From: Comamonas suwonensis
GTDB taxonomy: Bacteria > Pseudomonadota > Gammaproteobacteria > Burkholderiales > Burkholderiaceae_C
DNA: 64,000 nt
NCBI RefSeq assembly: GCF_012844455.2
Contig: NZ_JABBCQ020000019.1
Span: 1 to 64,000, forward strand
Direction of reading: 5' to 3'
Part shown: positions 50,893 to 60,976 of the stretch, piece by piece
Layout: every line of letters starts with the position of its first letter
Position numbering within the stretch: the stretch's first letter is position 1
Made by a program: the position numbers and the translations under genes
Notes under the pieces: model-generated
Database searches by the model: none
Told to the model about the DNA's origin: nothing
The model's input: the letters and a program-made list of their open reading frames with translations, nothing else

Positions 50893-50920
50893 CGCTTACT
50901 CATAAAGCGCTAGGCGCTAT
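50893..50920. repeat. Dispersed palindromic repeat, half copy
   Basis: CTTACTCATAAAGCGCTAGG followed by CGCTATCA, matching the right half of the repeat at 17311-17337. Confidence 0.5.
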
Positions 50921-50921
50921 C

Positions 50922-50960
50922 AAAAAATCCGCAGTCTTTCGAGCTGCGGCTTTTATTTTT
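50922..50960. terminator. Bidirectional terminator
   Basis: CCGCAG/CTGCGG stem with A run on the left and TTTTATTTTT on the right, between the converging tetR and outer membrane factor genes. Confidence 0.75.
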
Positions 50961-50975
50961 AAGCGCACACAAAGA

Positions 50976-52439
50976 TCAGCTTTGCTGCGCAGCCTCCTCG
51001 CCGCCCAACGCCTTCCACAAGGTCACGCGGTTGAGCTGCTCCGACAGGCGCAGGCCAATCAAGGTCTGCTGCGCTGTGTAGAGACTGCGTTGTGCATCGA
51101 GCACAGACAAATAGTTGTCCACACCAGCCTTGAAACGGGCGTTCGACAGATCAAACGCCTTTTGCGTATTGGCCACCATGCTGGTCTGGGCTGACAGGCG
51201 CTCACCCCATTGGGCGCGGTCTGCCAGAACGTCAGCCACCTCCCTGAAAGCCGTCTGCACGAACTTCTCGTACTGGTTCAGTGCAATACGCTGATTGCTC
51301 TCGGCCACCTGCACATTGGCACGGTTACGGCCAGCATCAAAGATGGGTAGACGTACCAGCGGAATAAAACTCCAGGTGCTATTGCCGTTACCAAACAGGC
51401 GATCCAGGTCACTGCTGCCCGTCCCGATGCTGCCCGTCAATGTGATGCTGGGGAACATGGCCGCCCGTGCCGCGCCTATGCTGGCATTCATGGCTTGCAG
51501 ATTACGCTCAGCCGCCTGCACATCCGGGCGCTTGAGCAGCACGGTAGATGGCAGGGGCACGGGTACGGCCTTCAGTGCCGCCACATCACTGCCACTCTCT
51601 ATACCATCCCCTGCGCCATTCATCAGCGTCTGCGCTGTGGGCAGCAACGGGGCAGGTACAGGGCCACCGACCAGCAGCTGCAGTGCATTCCGGTCTCTGT
51701 CCACCTGCGAGGTATAGCTGGCCACATCACCTCGCGCCGTGTCTACCGTGGTCTGGTTCTGTGCCAGAACCAGACCCGATGTAGAGCCCAGCTCATACAT
51801 CTTGCGTGTCAGCTCGAACGCCTTGATGCGACTGTCCAGCGTGTCTTTTGCCAGTTGCAGGCGAGCCTGATCGGCAGCCAGCGTCAGCCAGGCATTGCTC
51901 ACATCGGCCACCAGGCTGATCTGCACATTGCGCTGATTTTCCTGGCTCAGCAAAAACTGCTGCAGCGATGCTTCGCTGAGGTTGCGAATCCGCCCCCACA
52001 GGTCTAGCTCGTAGCTGGCAAAGCCCAGCTGGGCTGTGTATTGCTCATTAATAGTGCTGCGCCCAGTCGTCGTCAAATCCGCCGCGCTACGCGTGCGGTT
52101 GCCCTGGGCCTGAGCCGTAATGCCCGGCAGCAAGTCAGCCCGCGTGATGCCGTACTGGGCGCGTGCCTTTTCTATGTTCTCGACCGCTACGCGCAAATCG
52201 CGGTTGTTGCTCAGCGCCAGCGCCACCACATCGCGCAGCTGGGGCGACTGCAGCCATTGCAGGGCCTGCGCCTGCTGCAAAGCGACTTCGCTGGCCAGCA
52301 CCGGCGCAGCGTTGGCCGAAACGGTTTCAGGCACGGGCAGATCGGGCGTTTTGTAGACGGGTGCCAGATTGCAGCCTGCCAGCAGCGCAGCAGCACAGGC
52401 AGCAGCGATCGCAGAAATATTCATGCTCAGGCGCCTCAT
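50976..52439 (-). CDS. RND efflux outer membrane factor (OprM/NodT family lipoprotein)
   Basis: 487 aa from ATG 52439, with AAGGAGA upstream and a 4-bp overlap (ATGA) with the pump gene. The signal peptide has lipobox LLAGC. There are two outer membrane efflux protein repeats (LRDVVALALSNNRDLRVAVE and a second copy around VQAAERNLQAMNASIGAARA), and the strand-turn segment FASYELDLWGRIRNLSEASL is typical. It forms the TolC-like exit channel. Third gene of the efflux operon. Confidence 0.95.
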   Translation of the reverse strand: MRRLSMNISAIAAACAAALLAGCNLAPVYKTPDLPVPETVSANAAPVLASEVALQQAQALQWLQSPQLRDVVALALSNNRDLRVAVENIEKARAQYGITRADLLPGITAQAQGNRTRSAADLTTTGRSTINEQYTAQLGFASYELDLWGRIRNLSEASLQQFLLSQENQRNVQISLVADVSNAWLTLAADQARLQLAKDTLDSRIKAFELTRKMYELGSTSGLVLAQNQTTVDTARGDVASYTSQVDRDRNALQLLVGGPVPAPLLPTAQTLMNGAGDGIESGSDVAALKAVPVPLPSTVLLKRPDVQAAERNLQAMNASIGAARAAMFPSITLTGSIGTGSSDLDRLFGNGNSTWSFIPLVRLPIFDAGRNRANVQVAESNQRIALNQYEKFVQTAFREVADVLADRAQWGERLSAQTSMVANTQKAFDLSNARFKAGVDNYLSVLDAQRSLYTAQQTLIGLRLSEQLNRVTLWKALGGEEAAQQS

Positions 52440-55400
52440 GCTGCGCTCTCCTTGGTTGTTGCTTCGTCGTCAGTGCGCAGGCGGCTCTTGAACCAGCTGC
52501 GAATCAGCAGGAAGAACACCGGCACCAGGAAGATACCCAGCACTGTCGATGCCACCATGCCGCCCAACACAGCAGTACCAATGGCGTTACGGCCACCTGC
52601 GCCAGCGCCTGTACCAATGGCCAGCGGAATCACACCAAAGCCAAAGGCCAGCGATGTCATCAAGATGGGGCGCAGGCGCAAACGCACGGCTTCCACTGTG
52701 GCGTTGAACACGCTCTTGCCCTGCTCTTGCAGCTGCACCGCAAACTCGACAATCAGAATCGCGTTTTTGGATGCCAGACCCACTGTGGTCAACAGACCCA
52801 CCTGGAAGTACACGTCATTCGTCAAGCCCCGTGTATAGGTGGCCAGCAACGCGCCCACCACGCCCAGCGGCACGGCCAGCATGACGGACAGCGGCACCGT
52901 CCAGCTTTCATAGAGTGCAGCCAGGCACAGGAATACGAACAAAATCGAGATGGCATACAGCATGGGAGCCTGCGCCCCCGACTGACGCTCTTGCAGCGAT
53001 GCACCCGTCCACTCATAGCCAATGCCTTGCGGCAGAGTTTTGAGAATGTCTTCAACCACCTTCATGGCTACGCCCGAGCTGACGCCCGGCGCTGCGCTGC
53101 CGATGAATTCATAGGTCGGCGCGCCGTTGTAGCGCATCAGCTGAGGCGAACCATAGGCCCAGTACGTGCGTGAGAAGGCGCTGAAGGGCACCATCTCGCC
53201 ACTCTTGTTGCGTACCGTCCACTTGGCAATGTCCTGCGGCAACATGCGATACGGCGCATCGCCCTGAATGTAGACACGCTTGACACGACCGTTATTCAAA
53301 AAGTCGTTCACATAGGTGCCGCCCATGGCGCTGGAAAGCACGCTGTTGATGTCCGTGTATGCCAGGCCAAGAGCTGCTGCCTTGCGGTCGTCGATATCCA
53401 GGCGCAGTTCAGAGGCATCTTCCAGGTTGGTGGTACGTACCGATGTCAACTCAGGGCTCTTGCGGGCGGCATCTTCCACCTGTTTACTGGCCGCCAGCAA
53501 AGCATCGTGTCCCATGCCGTTGATGTCCTTGAGCATGAAGTTGAAACCCGCATTCGCACCCAGGCCTCGCACGGCAGGCGGGTTCATCACAAACACACGG
53601 GCATCACGAATGGAAGCCAGCTCCTTGGTCGCGCGGTGGGCCACGGCAATCGAAGACTGAGAAGACAAGGTGCGCTCGGCCCAGGGCTTCAAGCGCACAA
53701 AACCGCGTGCCGAACTCTGGTCACCATTGAGACCGGAGACCTGGTTGAAGCTTGTGACTTCGGGCTGCTTGAGCAGGTAGTTACGCACCTCATCCAGCAC
53801 CTGCTGCAAGCGCGCATCCGAGGCGCCTGAAGGCAGGTTCACGCTGACATAGACAAAGCCCTGATCTTCGTCGGGGAGGAAGGACGTGGGCAGACGCGCC
53901 ATCAACAGCCACACTGCCGCACAGATGGCCAGAAACACCAGCATCATCCGCTTTGAGCGGCGCAGCATATAAGCCACCGAGCCCTGATAGCGTGAGGCCG
54001 TCAGATCAAAACTGTGGTTAAACCAGTTGAAGAACTTGTCGCTCAACCCCAACATGCCTGAACGCACGGGGCGCGCATGGCCTTCACCGCCATGGTGCTC
54101 GGGGGCCTTGAGCAAGGTGGCGCACAGCGCCGGCGTCAAGGTCAGCGCCACAAACACCGAAAGCGCCATCGCAGCGACGATGGTGATGGAGAATTGACGA
54201 TAGATCACGCCCGTGGAGCCACCGAAGAAGGCCATGGGGATGAACACTGCAGACAGCGTCACGCCAATACCCACCAGTGCGGGCGTAATTTCCGTCATGG
54301 ACTGGCGCGTGGCTTCCTTGGGCGACTTGCCCGTCTCGTGCATCACGCGCTCGACGTTTTCGACCACCACAATCGCATCATCCACCAGCAGGCCAATGGC
54401 CAGCACCATGCCAAACATGGTCAGCGTGTTGATGGAGTAACCGGCAATCGACAACACACCAAACGTACCCAGCAACACCACGGGCACGGCAATGGCCGGA
54501 ATCAGGGTAGCGCGGAAGTTCTGCAGGAAGATGAACATCACGATCACCACCAGCACCATGGCCTCGCCCAAAGCGCTGACCACTTCGTGAATCGACGCAC
54601 GCACAAAAGGCGTGGAGTCCGAACTCACAAAATAATCAATCTTGTTGGGGAAAAAGGGTTTGAGTTCAGCCAGCTTGGCCGCCACCGCATCGGCCACCTG
54701 CATGGCATTGGCACCGTCAGCCAGAATCACGCCCATACCCGCACCGGGCATGCCGTTGAGCTTGGCCTGAATATTCAAATTGTCTGCCGCCAGCTCTACA
54801 CGCGCCACATCGCCCATCGTCACCACCGAGCCATCGGTGGCTGACTTCAGCACGATGTCACGGAACTGCTCAGGCGTCTGCAGCTTGGTGCGCGCCGTAA
54901 TGGTGGCGTTGAGCTGCTGGTTTTGCACCGCAGGCAAGGCTCCGAGCTGACCGGCCGAGACCTGGGCATTTTGCGAGTTGAGCGCGCTGACCAGATCAGA
55001 AGGGATCAGCGCATACTTCTCCATCTTGGCTGGGTCCATCCAGATGCGCATGGCATAGGGGGAGCCGAAGACGTTGATGTCGCCCACGCCTTCCAGGCGA
55101 CCGATCACATCAATCAGATTGCTGTTCAGATAGTCGCCAATGGCCACATCGGTCACCGATGGGTCCAGCGAGTAGAAGCTGTAAGTGACCAGAAAATCCT
55201 GGCCGCCCTTGTTCACAAACACACCCCGGCTTTTCACGGCATCGGGCAGGCGGTTCATGGCGGCCTGCAGCTTGTTTTGCACCTGCACCTGAGCCACGTC
55301 GATGTTCGTGCCCGGCGCAAAGGTCAGCGTGGTGCGCGAGCGGCCCGACGCATCACTGGTCGAGCTCATATAGAGCATGTTGTCGATGCCCTTGATCTGC

Positions 55401-55600
55401 TGCTCGATGATCTGCGTGACCGAATTTTCCACGGTCTCGGCCGAAGCACCTGTGTATTGCGACGAGATCGTCACGCGCGGCGGTGCAATATCGGGGTACT
55501 GCTCTAGAGGCAGTGAAGAGATAGACAACGCGCCCGCCAGCATGATGACGATGGCAATGACCCATGCAAAAATGGGCCGGTTGATAAAGAACTGAGCCAT
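52436..55600 (-). CDS. RND multidrug efflux pump, HAE1 family (AcrB/MexB type)
   Basis: 1054 aa, 12 transmembrane helices and two large periplasmic loops. N-terminus MAQFFINRPIFAWVIAIVIM is diagnostic. Proton-relay aspartates are in TM4 (IGLLVDDAIVVVENVERVMH). Further HAE1 motifs are GVGDINVFGSPYAMRIWMDP and EVVSALGEAMVLVVIVMFIF. It exports hydrophobic drugs using the proton gradient. The gene is flanked by its membrane fusion protein (15-bp gap) and outer membrane factor (overlap). Confidence 0.97.
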   Translation of the reverse strand: MAQFFINRPIFAWVIAIVIMLAGALSISSLPLEQYPDIAPPRVTISSQYTGASAETVENSVTQIIEQQIKGIDNMLYMSSTSDASGRSRTTLTFAPGTNIDVAQVQVQNKLQAAMNRLPDAVKSRGVFVNKGGQDFLVTYSFYSLDPSVTDVAIGDYLNSNLIDVIGRLEGVGDINVFGSPYAMRIWMDPAKMEKYALIPSDLVSALNSQNAQVSAGQLGALPAVQNQQLNATITARTKLQTPEQFRDIVLKSATDGSVVTMGDVARVELAADNLNIQAKLNGMPGAGMGVILADGANAMQVADAVAAKLAELKPFFPNKIDYFVSSDSTPFVRASIHEVVSALGEAMVLVVIVMFIFLQNFRATLIPAIAVPVVLLGTFGVLSIAGYSINTLTMFGMVLAIGLLVDDAIVVVENVERVMHETGKSPKEATRQSMTEITPALVGIGVTLSAVFIPMAFFGGSTGVIYRQFSITIVAAMALSVFVALTLTPALCATLLKAPEHHGGEGHARPVRSGMLGLSDKFFNWFNHSFDLTASRYQGSVAYMLRRSKRMMLVFLAICAAVWLLMARLPTSFLPDEDQGFVYVSVNLPSGASDARLQQVLDEVRNYLLKQPEVTSFNQVSGLNGDQSSARGFVRLKPWAERTLSSQSSIAVAHRATKELASIRDARVFVMNPPAVRGLGANAGFNFMLKDINGMGHDALLAASKQVEDAARKSPELTSVRTTNLEDASELRLDIDDRKAAALGLAYTDINSVLSSAMGGTYVNDFLNNGRVKRVYIQGDAPYRMLPQDIAKWTVRNKSGEMVPFSAFSRTYWAYGSPQLMRYNGAPTYEFIGSAAPGVSSGVAMKVVEDILKTLPQGIGYEWTGASLQERQSGAQAPMLYAISILFVFLCLAALYESWTVPLSVMLAVPLGVVGALLATYTRGLTNDVYFQVGLLTTVGLASKNAILIVEFAVQLQEQGKSVFNATVEAVRLRLRPILMTSLAFGFGVIPLAIGTGAGAGGRNAIGTAVLGGMVASTVLGIFLVPVFFLLIRSWFKSRLRTDDEATTKESAA

Positions 55601-55615
55601 GACTACTGCCCCGCC

Positions 55616-56926
55616 TTACTTGGCTTGCGCCTTGGCGGCAGGTGCATCGGCTGCGCCCTGCACAGGCGGCTCGCCGCGTAGGCTCTTGCGCTCGGCATTC
55701 GCCTTCATGTCCACCTCTTCGGGCTTGACCTTGTCACCGGCCTTGGTGCGCTGAAAACCGTCCACCATCACGCGCTCGCCCGCTTTCAGGCCGCTCTTGA
55801 CCAGCCAGTACGCACCCACGGCGCGGTCCAGCTGCACTTCCCGTTTTTCCACCACATCGCCTTCGGCCAGCACCATCACATTGGGCTTGCCAGCCAGATC
55901 ACGCGTCACGCTTTGCTGTGGCAGCAGCAGCGCATCAGGGGCCAGCGCCGTGGGCAGCAAGGCCTTCACGTACATGCCGGGCATCAGCAGGCCATCGGGG
56001 TTGGGGACTTCAGCGCGCAGCGTCAGCGTGCCGGTGGTGTCGTTCACGATCACACCCGCAAACGCCAGCTTGCCTTGCTGGGCATAGTCGCTGCCGTCGT
56101 CAAACTGAATGCGCACGGGGATCTTGTCGCCATCCACCTTCTGGTAGCGGCCGGACTCCAGATCACGCTTGAGCTGCATCAGGTCATTGCTGGACTGGGT
56201 GAAGTCCACATACATGGGGTCCAGCTGCACGATGGTGGTGAGCGCAGTCGCCTGATTGGCCGTCACCAGTGCACCGGGCGTGACGGCAGACAAAGTAATG
56301 CGGCCACCAATGGGTGCCTCAATGCGGCTGTATTTGAGGTTGATGCGCGCAGTGTCCAGATTGGCCTTGGCCACCGCCACATCGGATGCCGACTGTGCCG
56401 CAGCCGCCTGGCTTTCATCAAACGCTTGCTTGCTGATGGCATCAATCTTCACCAGCTCCGCATTGCGGCGTGCCGTTGCGGCCAGCGTGCGCTGGCTGGC
56501 CTCGGCCTTGGCCACGGCAGCAATGGCGCTGGCTTCCGTGGCCTTTAAAGAAGCAGGGTCAATCTGATACAGAGGCTGGCCCTGCTTGACCACAGCACCT
56601 TCGGTAAACAGGCGTTTTTGAATGATGCCCGAGACCTGGGGGCGTACCTCTGCGGTCATAAAGGCCTTGGTACGGCCGGGCAGGCTGGCATCGAGTTGCT
56701 GGCTTTGCGGCTGTAAGGTCACCACACCGACCTTGGGCTCTGTCTTGGGCGGGCCTCTTTGTTCGTCTGCGGGCTTGGAACAAGCGGCCAGTGCACCGGC
56801 AATCAGCACGGCACCCAGCGCCAGCGCCCATCTCGGGCGGTGAGAACTCAGCGGGCTTGCACTGGGCAGATAAGAAAAATGCGCCTTGCGGCGCGGGCTC
56901 AGTGAAGCATGCTGGTCAATCGTCAT
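55616..56926 (-). CDS. RND efflux membrane fusion protein (AcrA/MexA type)
   Basis: 436 aa. The signal/anchor segment with lipobox (IAGALAACS) lies unusually late, near residues 32-50, after a basic N-terminal tail; translation may start downstream of the ATG used here, but no better start is evident. A lipoyl/beta-barrel core follows: VRPQVSGIIQKRLFTEGAVV, GQPLYQIDPA, then a hairpin and RIEAPIGGRITLSAVTPGAL. It bridges pump and outer membrane channel. First gene of the operon, transcribed leftward. Confidence 0.95.
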   Translation of the reverse strand: MTIDQHASLSPRRKAHFSYLPSASPLSSHRPRWALALGAVLIAGALAACSKPADEQRGPPKTEPKVGVVTLQPQSQQLDASLPGRTKAFMTAEVRPQVSGIIQKRLFTEGAVVKQGQPLYQIDPASLKATEASAIAAVAKAEASQRTLAATARRNAELVKIDAISKQAFDESQAAAAQSASDVAVAKANLDTARINLKYSRIEAPIGGRITLSAVTPGALVTANQATALTTIVQLDPMYVDFTQSSNDLMQLKRDLESGRYQKVDGDKIPVRIQFDDGSDYAQQGKLAFAGVIVNDTTGTLTLRAEVPNPDGLLMPGMYVKALLPTALAPDALLLPQQSVTRDLAGKPNVMVLAEGDVVEKREVQLDRAVGAYWLVKSGLKAGERVMVDGFQRTKAGDKVKPEEVDMKANAERKSLRGEPPVQGAADAPAAKAQAK

Positions 56927-57213
56927 ACGTGTCTATCGTGCGGTCTGATCTAAAGAACTTATCAATATTGTGCGCCGTCAATATGAATCAAATGTAAAGC
57001 AGGCGACCTCGCAACGACCTGGAGCTAATACGCCTACCCCGTGGCCGTTGCTGAAAGCGCTATGCAGCGCTTGATATTTGACACTTCAATATAAATGGCG
57101 GCGGCTCCTCCCACGTCATCTCAACGGACTAGAGAGCCACCCCAAGCTTGCTACCAAATCAATAGCTTTTGGTGCTTTATACCAAAGGTCTATCGCTCTT
57201 TTTTGAATCAAAA

Positions 57214-58662
57214 TCAGTGTTTGCGAGCACCTGCTGCGGCTGGAACCTTGCCCACGCGCATCATGCTGAACACACCGGCCAGTGCAGCAAAGCCACCGGC
57301 AATTGCCAGGGCCAGTGCTTCCGCGTTACCGCCATGCCCGCCAGAGATGGCAAAAATTGTGGCCAACACTACCGCGCCCAGGGTCTGACCCGTCATGCGG
57401 GCAGAACTGAGCATGCCGCCCGCCGCACCGCTGCGCGACAAAGGGGCCGAGGTGACGATGGTGTGATTATTGGGCGACTGGTACAGCGCAAAACCGCTAC
57501 CCGCCAGCACCATGCGCCAGACCATGTCCCAGTGCGCCACATCCACCGGCATGGCAGCCAGCAACCACAGACCTGTGGCAAACATGGCCATGCCAATGCC
57601 GCCCAGCAGCCCATCGGGGTATTTACCGATCAGCCGCCCGGCCACTGGGGCGGTGAGCATGGTGGCCAGCGGCCAGGCCGTGATCAGCATGCCTGCCTCA
57701 ATGGGAGACAGGCCTCTAGCCTCCAGCAGCAAAAACGGCAGGGCCAGGTAGGACAGCATCTGCGCGCAAAAGGCCGAGACCGAGCCGCACATGGACAGTC
57801 TGAACACCGGAATGCGCATCAAATCCACCGGAAACAGCGGTGCTGTCTTATGCCACTGGCGGCGCAGGTAGACATAACCCACCGCCACACCCGCACCCAG
57901 CAGCCACCAGCCAGAAGGCATGAACGAGCTGCCCGCTGCATTTTCTTGCCCCATGCGCACGCCCAGTTGCTCGCCCCCCAGAAACAGCAGCGTAAACATC
58001 AAAATATTGAGAACCACATCCAGCAGCGCAATCGGCTCGCTTTGGCGGTTCACCACAGGGTTGGCGGGCAAGGCCTTATAGCCCATCCACAGCGTGAGCA
58101 AGCCCAGCGGCACGTTGATGGCAAACAGCCAGGGCCAGTTGGCCACCGACAAAATGCCCGCTGCCACCGTAGGCCCGGCCATGGAGGACGTCGCCACCAC
58201 CAGCGAGTTAATTGCCATGCCCCGCCCCAGCATGGCGCGCGGATAGGTAAGGCGCACCAGTGCAGCATTCACGCTCATCACGCCGGCGGCGCCAATCCCT
58301 TGAAACACCCGTGCGGCAATCAGCGTGCTCAGTGAATTGGCCAGCGTCGCCGCCACGGAGGCCATCACAAACACCACCATGCCCATCAGGTAGATGCGCC
58401 GGTAGCCCATGCGCTCACCCAAAGCGGCCAAAGGCAGCAACAGCACCAGCCCCGCCAACTGATAGGCGTTGACAACCCAGAGCGTCAGTGCCGAGCTGGC
58501 TTGCAGCTCGCGGGCAATGGCCGGCAAGGCCAGGTTGACGATGCTGCTGTCCAGCACCGACAGCGTGAGGCCCAGAATAATGACCAGCATGGCGCGGCCA
58601 CGCGCACCATCTGGCAGGCCGTCGTAAGGCGTGGAGCCCGCTTTGGTGGCGCTATCAGTCAT
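57214..58662 (-). CDS. MFS transporter, DHA2 (EmrB/QacA) family
   Basis: 482 aa, with about 14 hydrophobic segments. Motif D1 is LDSSIVNLALPAI in TM1, motif A GERMGYRRIYLMG in the TM2-3 loop and motif C GPTVAAGILSV-like in TM5. Such pumps export dyes, antiseptics or antibiotics with proton antiport. Its start overlaps the end of the Bcr/CflA gene by 8 bp, so they form one leftward operon, separate from the RND operon by 287 bp. Confidence 0.92.
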   Translation of the reverse strand: MTDSATKAGSTPYDGLPDGARGRAMLVIILGLTLSVLDSSIVNLALPAIARELQASSALTLWVVNAYQLAGLVLLLPLAALGERMGYRRIYLMGMVVFVMASVAATLANSLSTLIAARVFQGIGAAGVMSVNAALVRLTYPRAMLGRGMAINSLVVATSSMAGPTVAAGILSVANWPWLFAINVPLGLLTLWMGYKALPANPVVNRQSEPIALLDVVLNILMFTLLFLGGEQLGVRMGQENAAGSSFMPSGWWLLGAGVAVGYVYLRRQWHKTAPLFPVDLMRIPVFRLSMCGSVSAFCAQMLSYLALPFLLLEARGLSPIEAGMLITAWPLATMLTAPVAGRLIGKYPDGLLGGIGMAMFATGLWLLAAMPVDVAHWDMVWRMVLAGSGFALYQSPNNHTIVTSAPLSRSGAAGGMLSSARMTGQTLGAVVLATIFAISGGHGGNAEALALAIAGGFAALAGVFSMMRVGKVPAAAGARKH

Positions 58663-59860
58663 GCGCTGCTCGCGCCCCGGCAGTCCTGCCCAATGTGATC
58701 CAAGTCAGCGCCACACCCACCAACGCGCCAAGCGCCATGCCGGTCACCATGGGCAAGGGCTTGCCGTTGGAGAAGTGACCCACGATTTGCATGGCCGCCG
58801 CGCCGCTGAGCATTTGCAGCGTGCCCAGCAAAGCCGAAGCCGTGCCGGCAATCTCGCCATGCTCCTCCAGCGCCAGCACCGAAGTCGTGGGAATCACCAG
58901 TCCCATGAAAGCGCTGGCAATGAAATACAGCACGATCAACACCATCAACTGCTCGCCGCCCATCAGGTAGTACACCAGCAAAGCAACCATGGTCACGCCC
59001 GATGCCGACGCCGCGGCCTTGACCACATTGACCAGGCCAAAGCGCTGACCCAGTCGCCCTGTCAGCTGCGACGCGCCAATAAAGGCGATGGAATTGAGCG
59101 CAAACGCCATGCTGTACTCGGTGGAAGACAGGCCGTAGTAATTGATCAGTACAAAGGGCGAGCCCGCCAGATAGACAAAAAAGCCCGCCATGGCGCAGCC
59201 GCCAATAAATACCAGGCCCATGTAATGCCAGTCGCGCAGCAGGCGCAGGTACGCCTTCAAGGCGCCACTCAGGCTGCTGTCCAGTCGTGCCTTGGCGGTG
59301 CGCGTCTCCTCGACTCCGCGCCAGGTCGCGATCAAGCCCAGCAAGGCCGCCGCTGCCACCACCCAGAACACCGCACGCCAACCCGCGACAGCAATCACGC
59401 CGCTGCCGACCAGAGGGGCCAAAATCGGCGAAACGCTGAACACCAACATCAGCAAAGACATCATGCGAGCCGCGGCGTGGCCGGTGTGCAGATCGCGCAC
59501 CACGGCACGCGGCACGGCCATGCAGGCGGCAGCGCCCAGGCCCTGCACAAAACGAAAGGCCACCAGCGTCTCAATATTGGGGGCCAGCGCACAGCCCACA
59601 CTTGCGGCGGCAAACACCGTCAGGCCAAAGTACAGCGGCGGCTTGCGGCCCACCATGTCTGAGACCGGGCCGTAAAGCAGCTGACCCACACCAATGGAGA
59701 GAAAGAACGCGGTCAGGCTGGCTTGCACCGCACCCACCTCGGCACCCAGGCTGCTACCAATTTGAGGCAGTGCGGGCAAATACATATCAATGGCGAACGG
59801 CCCGATGGCCGATAACAGGCCCAGAATCAAGACCAGACGCAGGGAAACAGAAGCTTGCAT
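58655..59860 (-). CDS. MFS transporter, Bcr/CflA family
   Basis: 401 aa, 12 membrane segments. The Bcr/CflA signature is in TM1 (FAIDMYLPALPQIGSSLGA), motif A GPVSDMVGRKPPLYFGL and motif C near ILAPLVGSGVIAVAGW. Relatives give resistance to bicyclomycin, chloramphenicol or florfenicol; the substrate here is not known. First gene of a two-transporter operon. The stop overlaps the start of the next gene. Confidence 0.93.
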   Translation of the reverse strand: MQASVSLRLVLILGLLSAIGPFAIDMYLPALPQIGSSLGAEVGAVQASLTAFFLSIGVGQLLYGPVSDMVGRKPPLYFGLTVFAAASVGCALAPNIETLVAFRFVQGLGAAACMAVPRAVVRDLHTGHAAARMMSLLMLVFSVSPILAPLVGSGVIAVAGWRAVFWVVAAAALLGLIATWRGVEETRTAKARLDSSLSGALKAYLRLLRDWHYMGLVFIGGCAMAGFFVYLAGSPFVLINYYGLSSTEYSMAFALNSIAFIGASQLTGRLGQRFGLVNVVKAAASASGVTMVALLVYYLMGGEQLMVLIVLYFIASAFMGLVIPTTSVLALEEHGEIAGTASALLGTLQMLSGAAAMQIVGHFSNGKPLPMVTGMALGALVGVALTWITLGRTAGARAAHD

Positions 59861-60104
59861 AGGGAGGCAATTGTCGTGGTAACTTGATTTTTGTGCTGAA
59901 CGCTGTTTTCTTGGAGCAGCTGGCTCTGACGCCAGAAAACCTCTTGGGTCTGACTCAAAGGCTTAAGCGCGTATTGACGATCTCCTCGATGTCGCGCCAG
60001 TACCTTTGTGGGATGGAATGCAAGGCGCGATACCGCAGCAATAGCCGTGCTATTGCGAGGATTCGCAACGCCGCAGACCGCCCGCAAAAGCACTGGCCCG
60101 AAGG

Positions 60105-60204
60105 GTTGAGACGAAATCGGGTGATTTCTTCGCGCTGCGGCTTGCTTGCATCCCGATGCAAGCTGTGTCACCTCGCTGCGAACTCATTCCGATTGCGTCT
60201 CAAC
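60105..60204. repeat. Nested inverted repeat in a 467-bp gene-free stretch
   Basis: Outer arms GTTGAGACGAAATCGG (60105-60120) and CCGATTGCGTCTCAAC (60189-60204) match in 15 of 16 pairs. An inner perfect hairpin GCTTGCAT-CCCG-ATGCAAGC lies between. The surrounding 59861-60327 has no convincing gene; it should contain the promoters of the transporter operon and of the DUF1566 gene. Confidence 0.65.
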
Positions 60205-60327
60205 GCGGCACCGTAGAGATCGTAAACACGCTCTAAGCAATAGCGCCGCTTTCATGGCCGTCATCGGGCCAATGCCGGTGCCCGATCTGCGCACAATCAG
60301 GCATCTACTTCACCCTCTGCTGTCGCT

Positions 60328-60930
60328 GTGTTCGCAACTGTTTTCGCTCCTGTGATTTTTATTGGCCTGCTCAGCAGCCTGAGCAACGCTGCCATCGCGC
60401 AAGATTCAAGGTCCACACCTGCGCCTTCTGCTTTTCAGATTGCTGCCGACGGAAAATCCGTGATCGACACCCGCGCCAAACTGGCTTGGGCCCGCTGCGC
60501 TGAAGGTATGGACTGGAATGGCAAAGCCTGCATCGGCAGCGCCAAGGTCTTCAACTACAAACAGGCCCAGACCCATGCTGCCGAGCGCAGCAAGGCCGAA
60601 GATCAGCGCTGGCGCCTGCCCCGCGTGAACGAACTCAAACGTCTGCTGGACCGCAGCAGCAAACCACAGGGCCTGAACCCTACCCTCTTTCCCAATGCCC
60701 CGCGCGACTGGCACTGGACGGGCACGGCTTCCGTCAACTCGACGCGGGTGAACAGCTACAACTACAGCCAGGTGGACCGGTCCAACAACCTCTCCAGTCT
60801 GTCCGCCCAGCAGGCATGGGCCGTCAACACCGAAACACTGCAGGCCACGCCCGATATGGGCAAGGGCAATGCCCTACTGCTCAGATTGGTGCGTCCTGCG
60901 ACTGAAACCGAACTCCAGCCAGCTCCATGA
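60328..60930 (+). CDS. Exported DUF1566 (Lcl C-terminal) domain protein
   Basis: 200 aa from GTG 60328. The signal peptide VFAPVIFIGLLSSLSNAAIA ends near residue 24. The mature part is a DUF1566 domain: IDTRAKLAWARCAEGMDWNG, AAERSKAEDQRWRLPRVNEL, DWHWTGTASVNSTR and NALLLRLVRPA. Two Cys (ARCAEG, KACIGS) likely pair. The domain is common in secreted and surface proteins; its function is unknown. A terminator follows immediately. Confidence 0.85.
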   Translation: MFATVFAPVIFIGLLSSLSNAAIAQDSRSTPAPSAFQIAADGKSVIDTRAKLAWARCAEGMDWNGKACIGSAKVFNYKQAQTHAAERSKAEDQRWRLPRVNELKRLLDRSSKPQGLNPTLFPNAPRDWHWTGTASVNSTRVNSYNYSQVDRSNNLSSLSAQQAWAVNTETLQATPDMGKGNALLLRLVRPATETELQPAP

Positions 60931-60963
60931 AAAAAGCCTTGCTGCAGAGGCAAGGCTTTTTGT
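60928..60963 (+). terminator. Rho-independent terminator
   Basis: AAAAAGCCTTGC/GCAAGGCTTTTT stem around TGCAGAG, starting at the DUF1566 gene stop; it also ends the leftward SDR gene. Confidence 0.85.
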
Positions 60964-60976
60964 CTTCCGTGGTTGA

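Noticed and set aside
57169-59662. Long plus-strand frames (388 and 343 codons) rich in His, Gln and Arg
   Set aside because: They are antisense to the two MFS genes, which have clear motifs.
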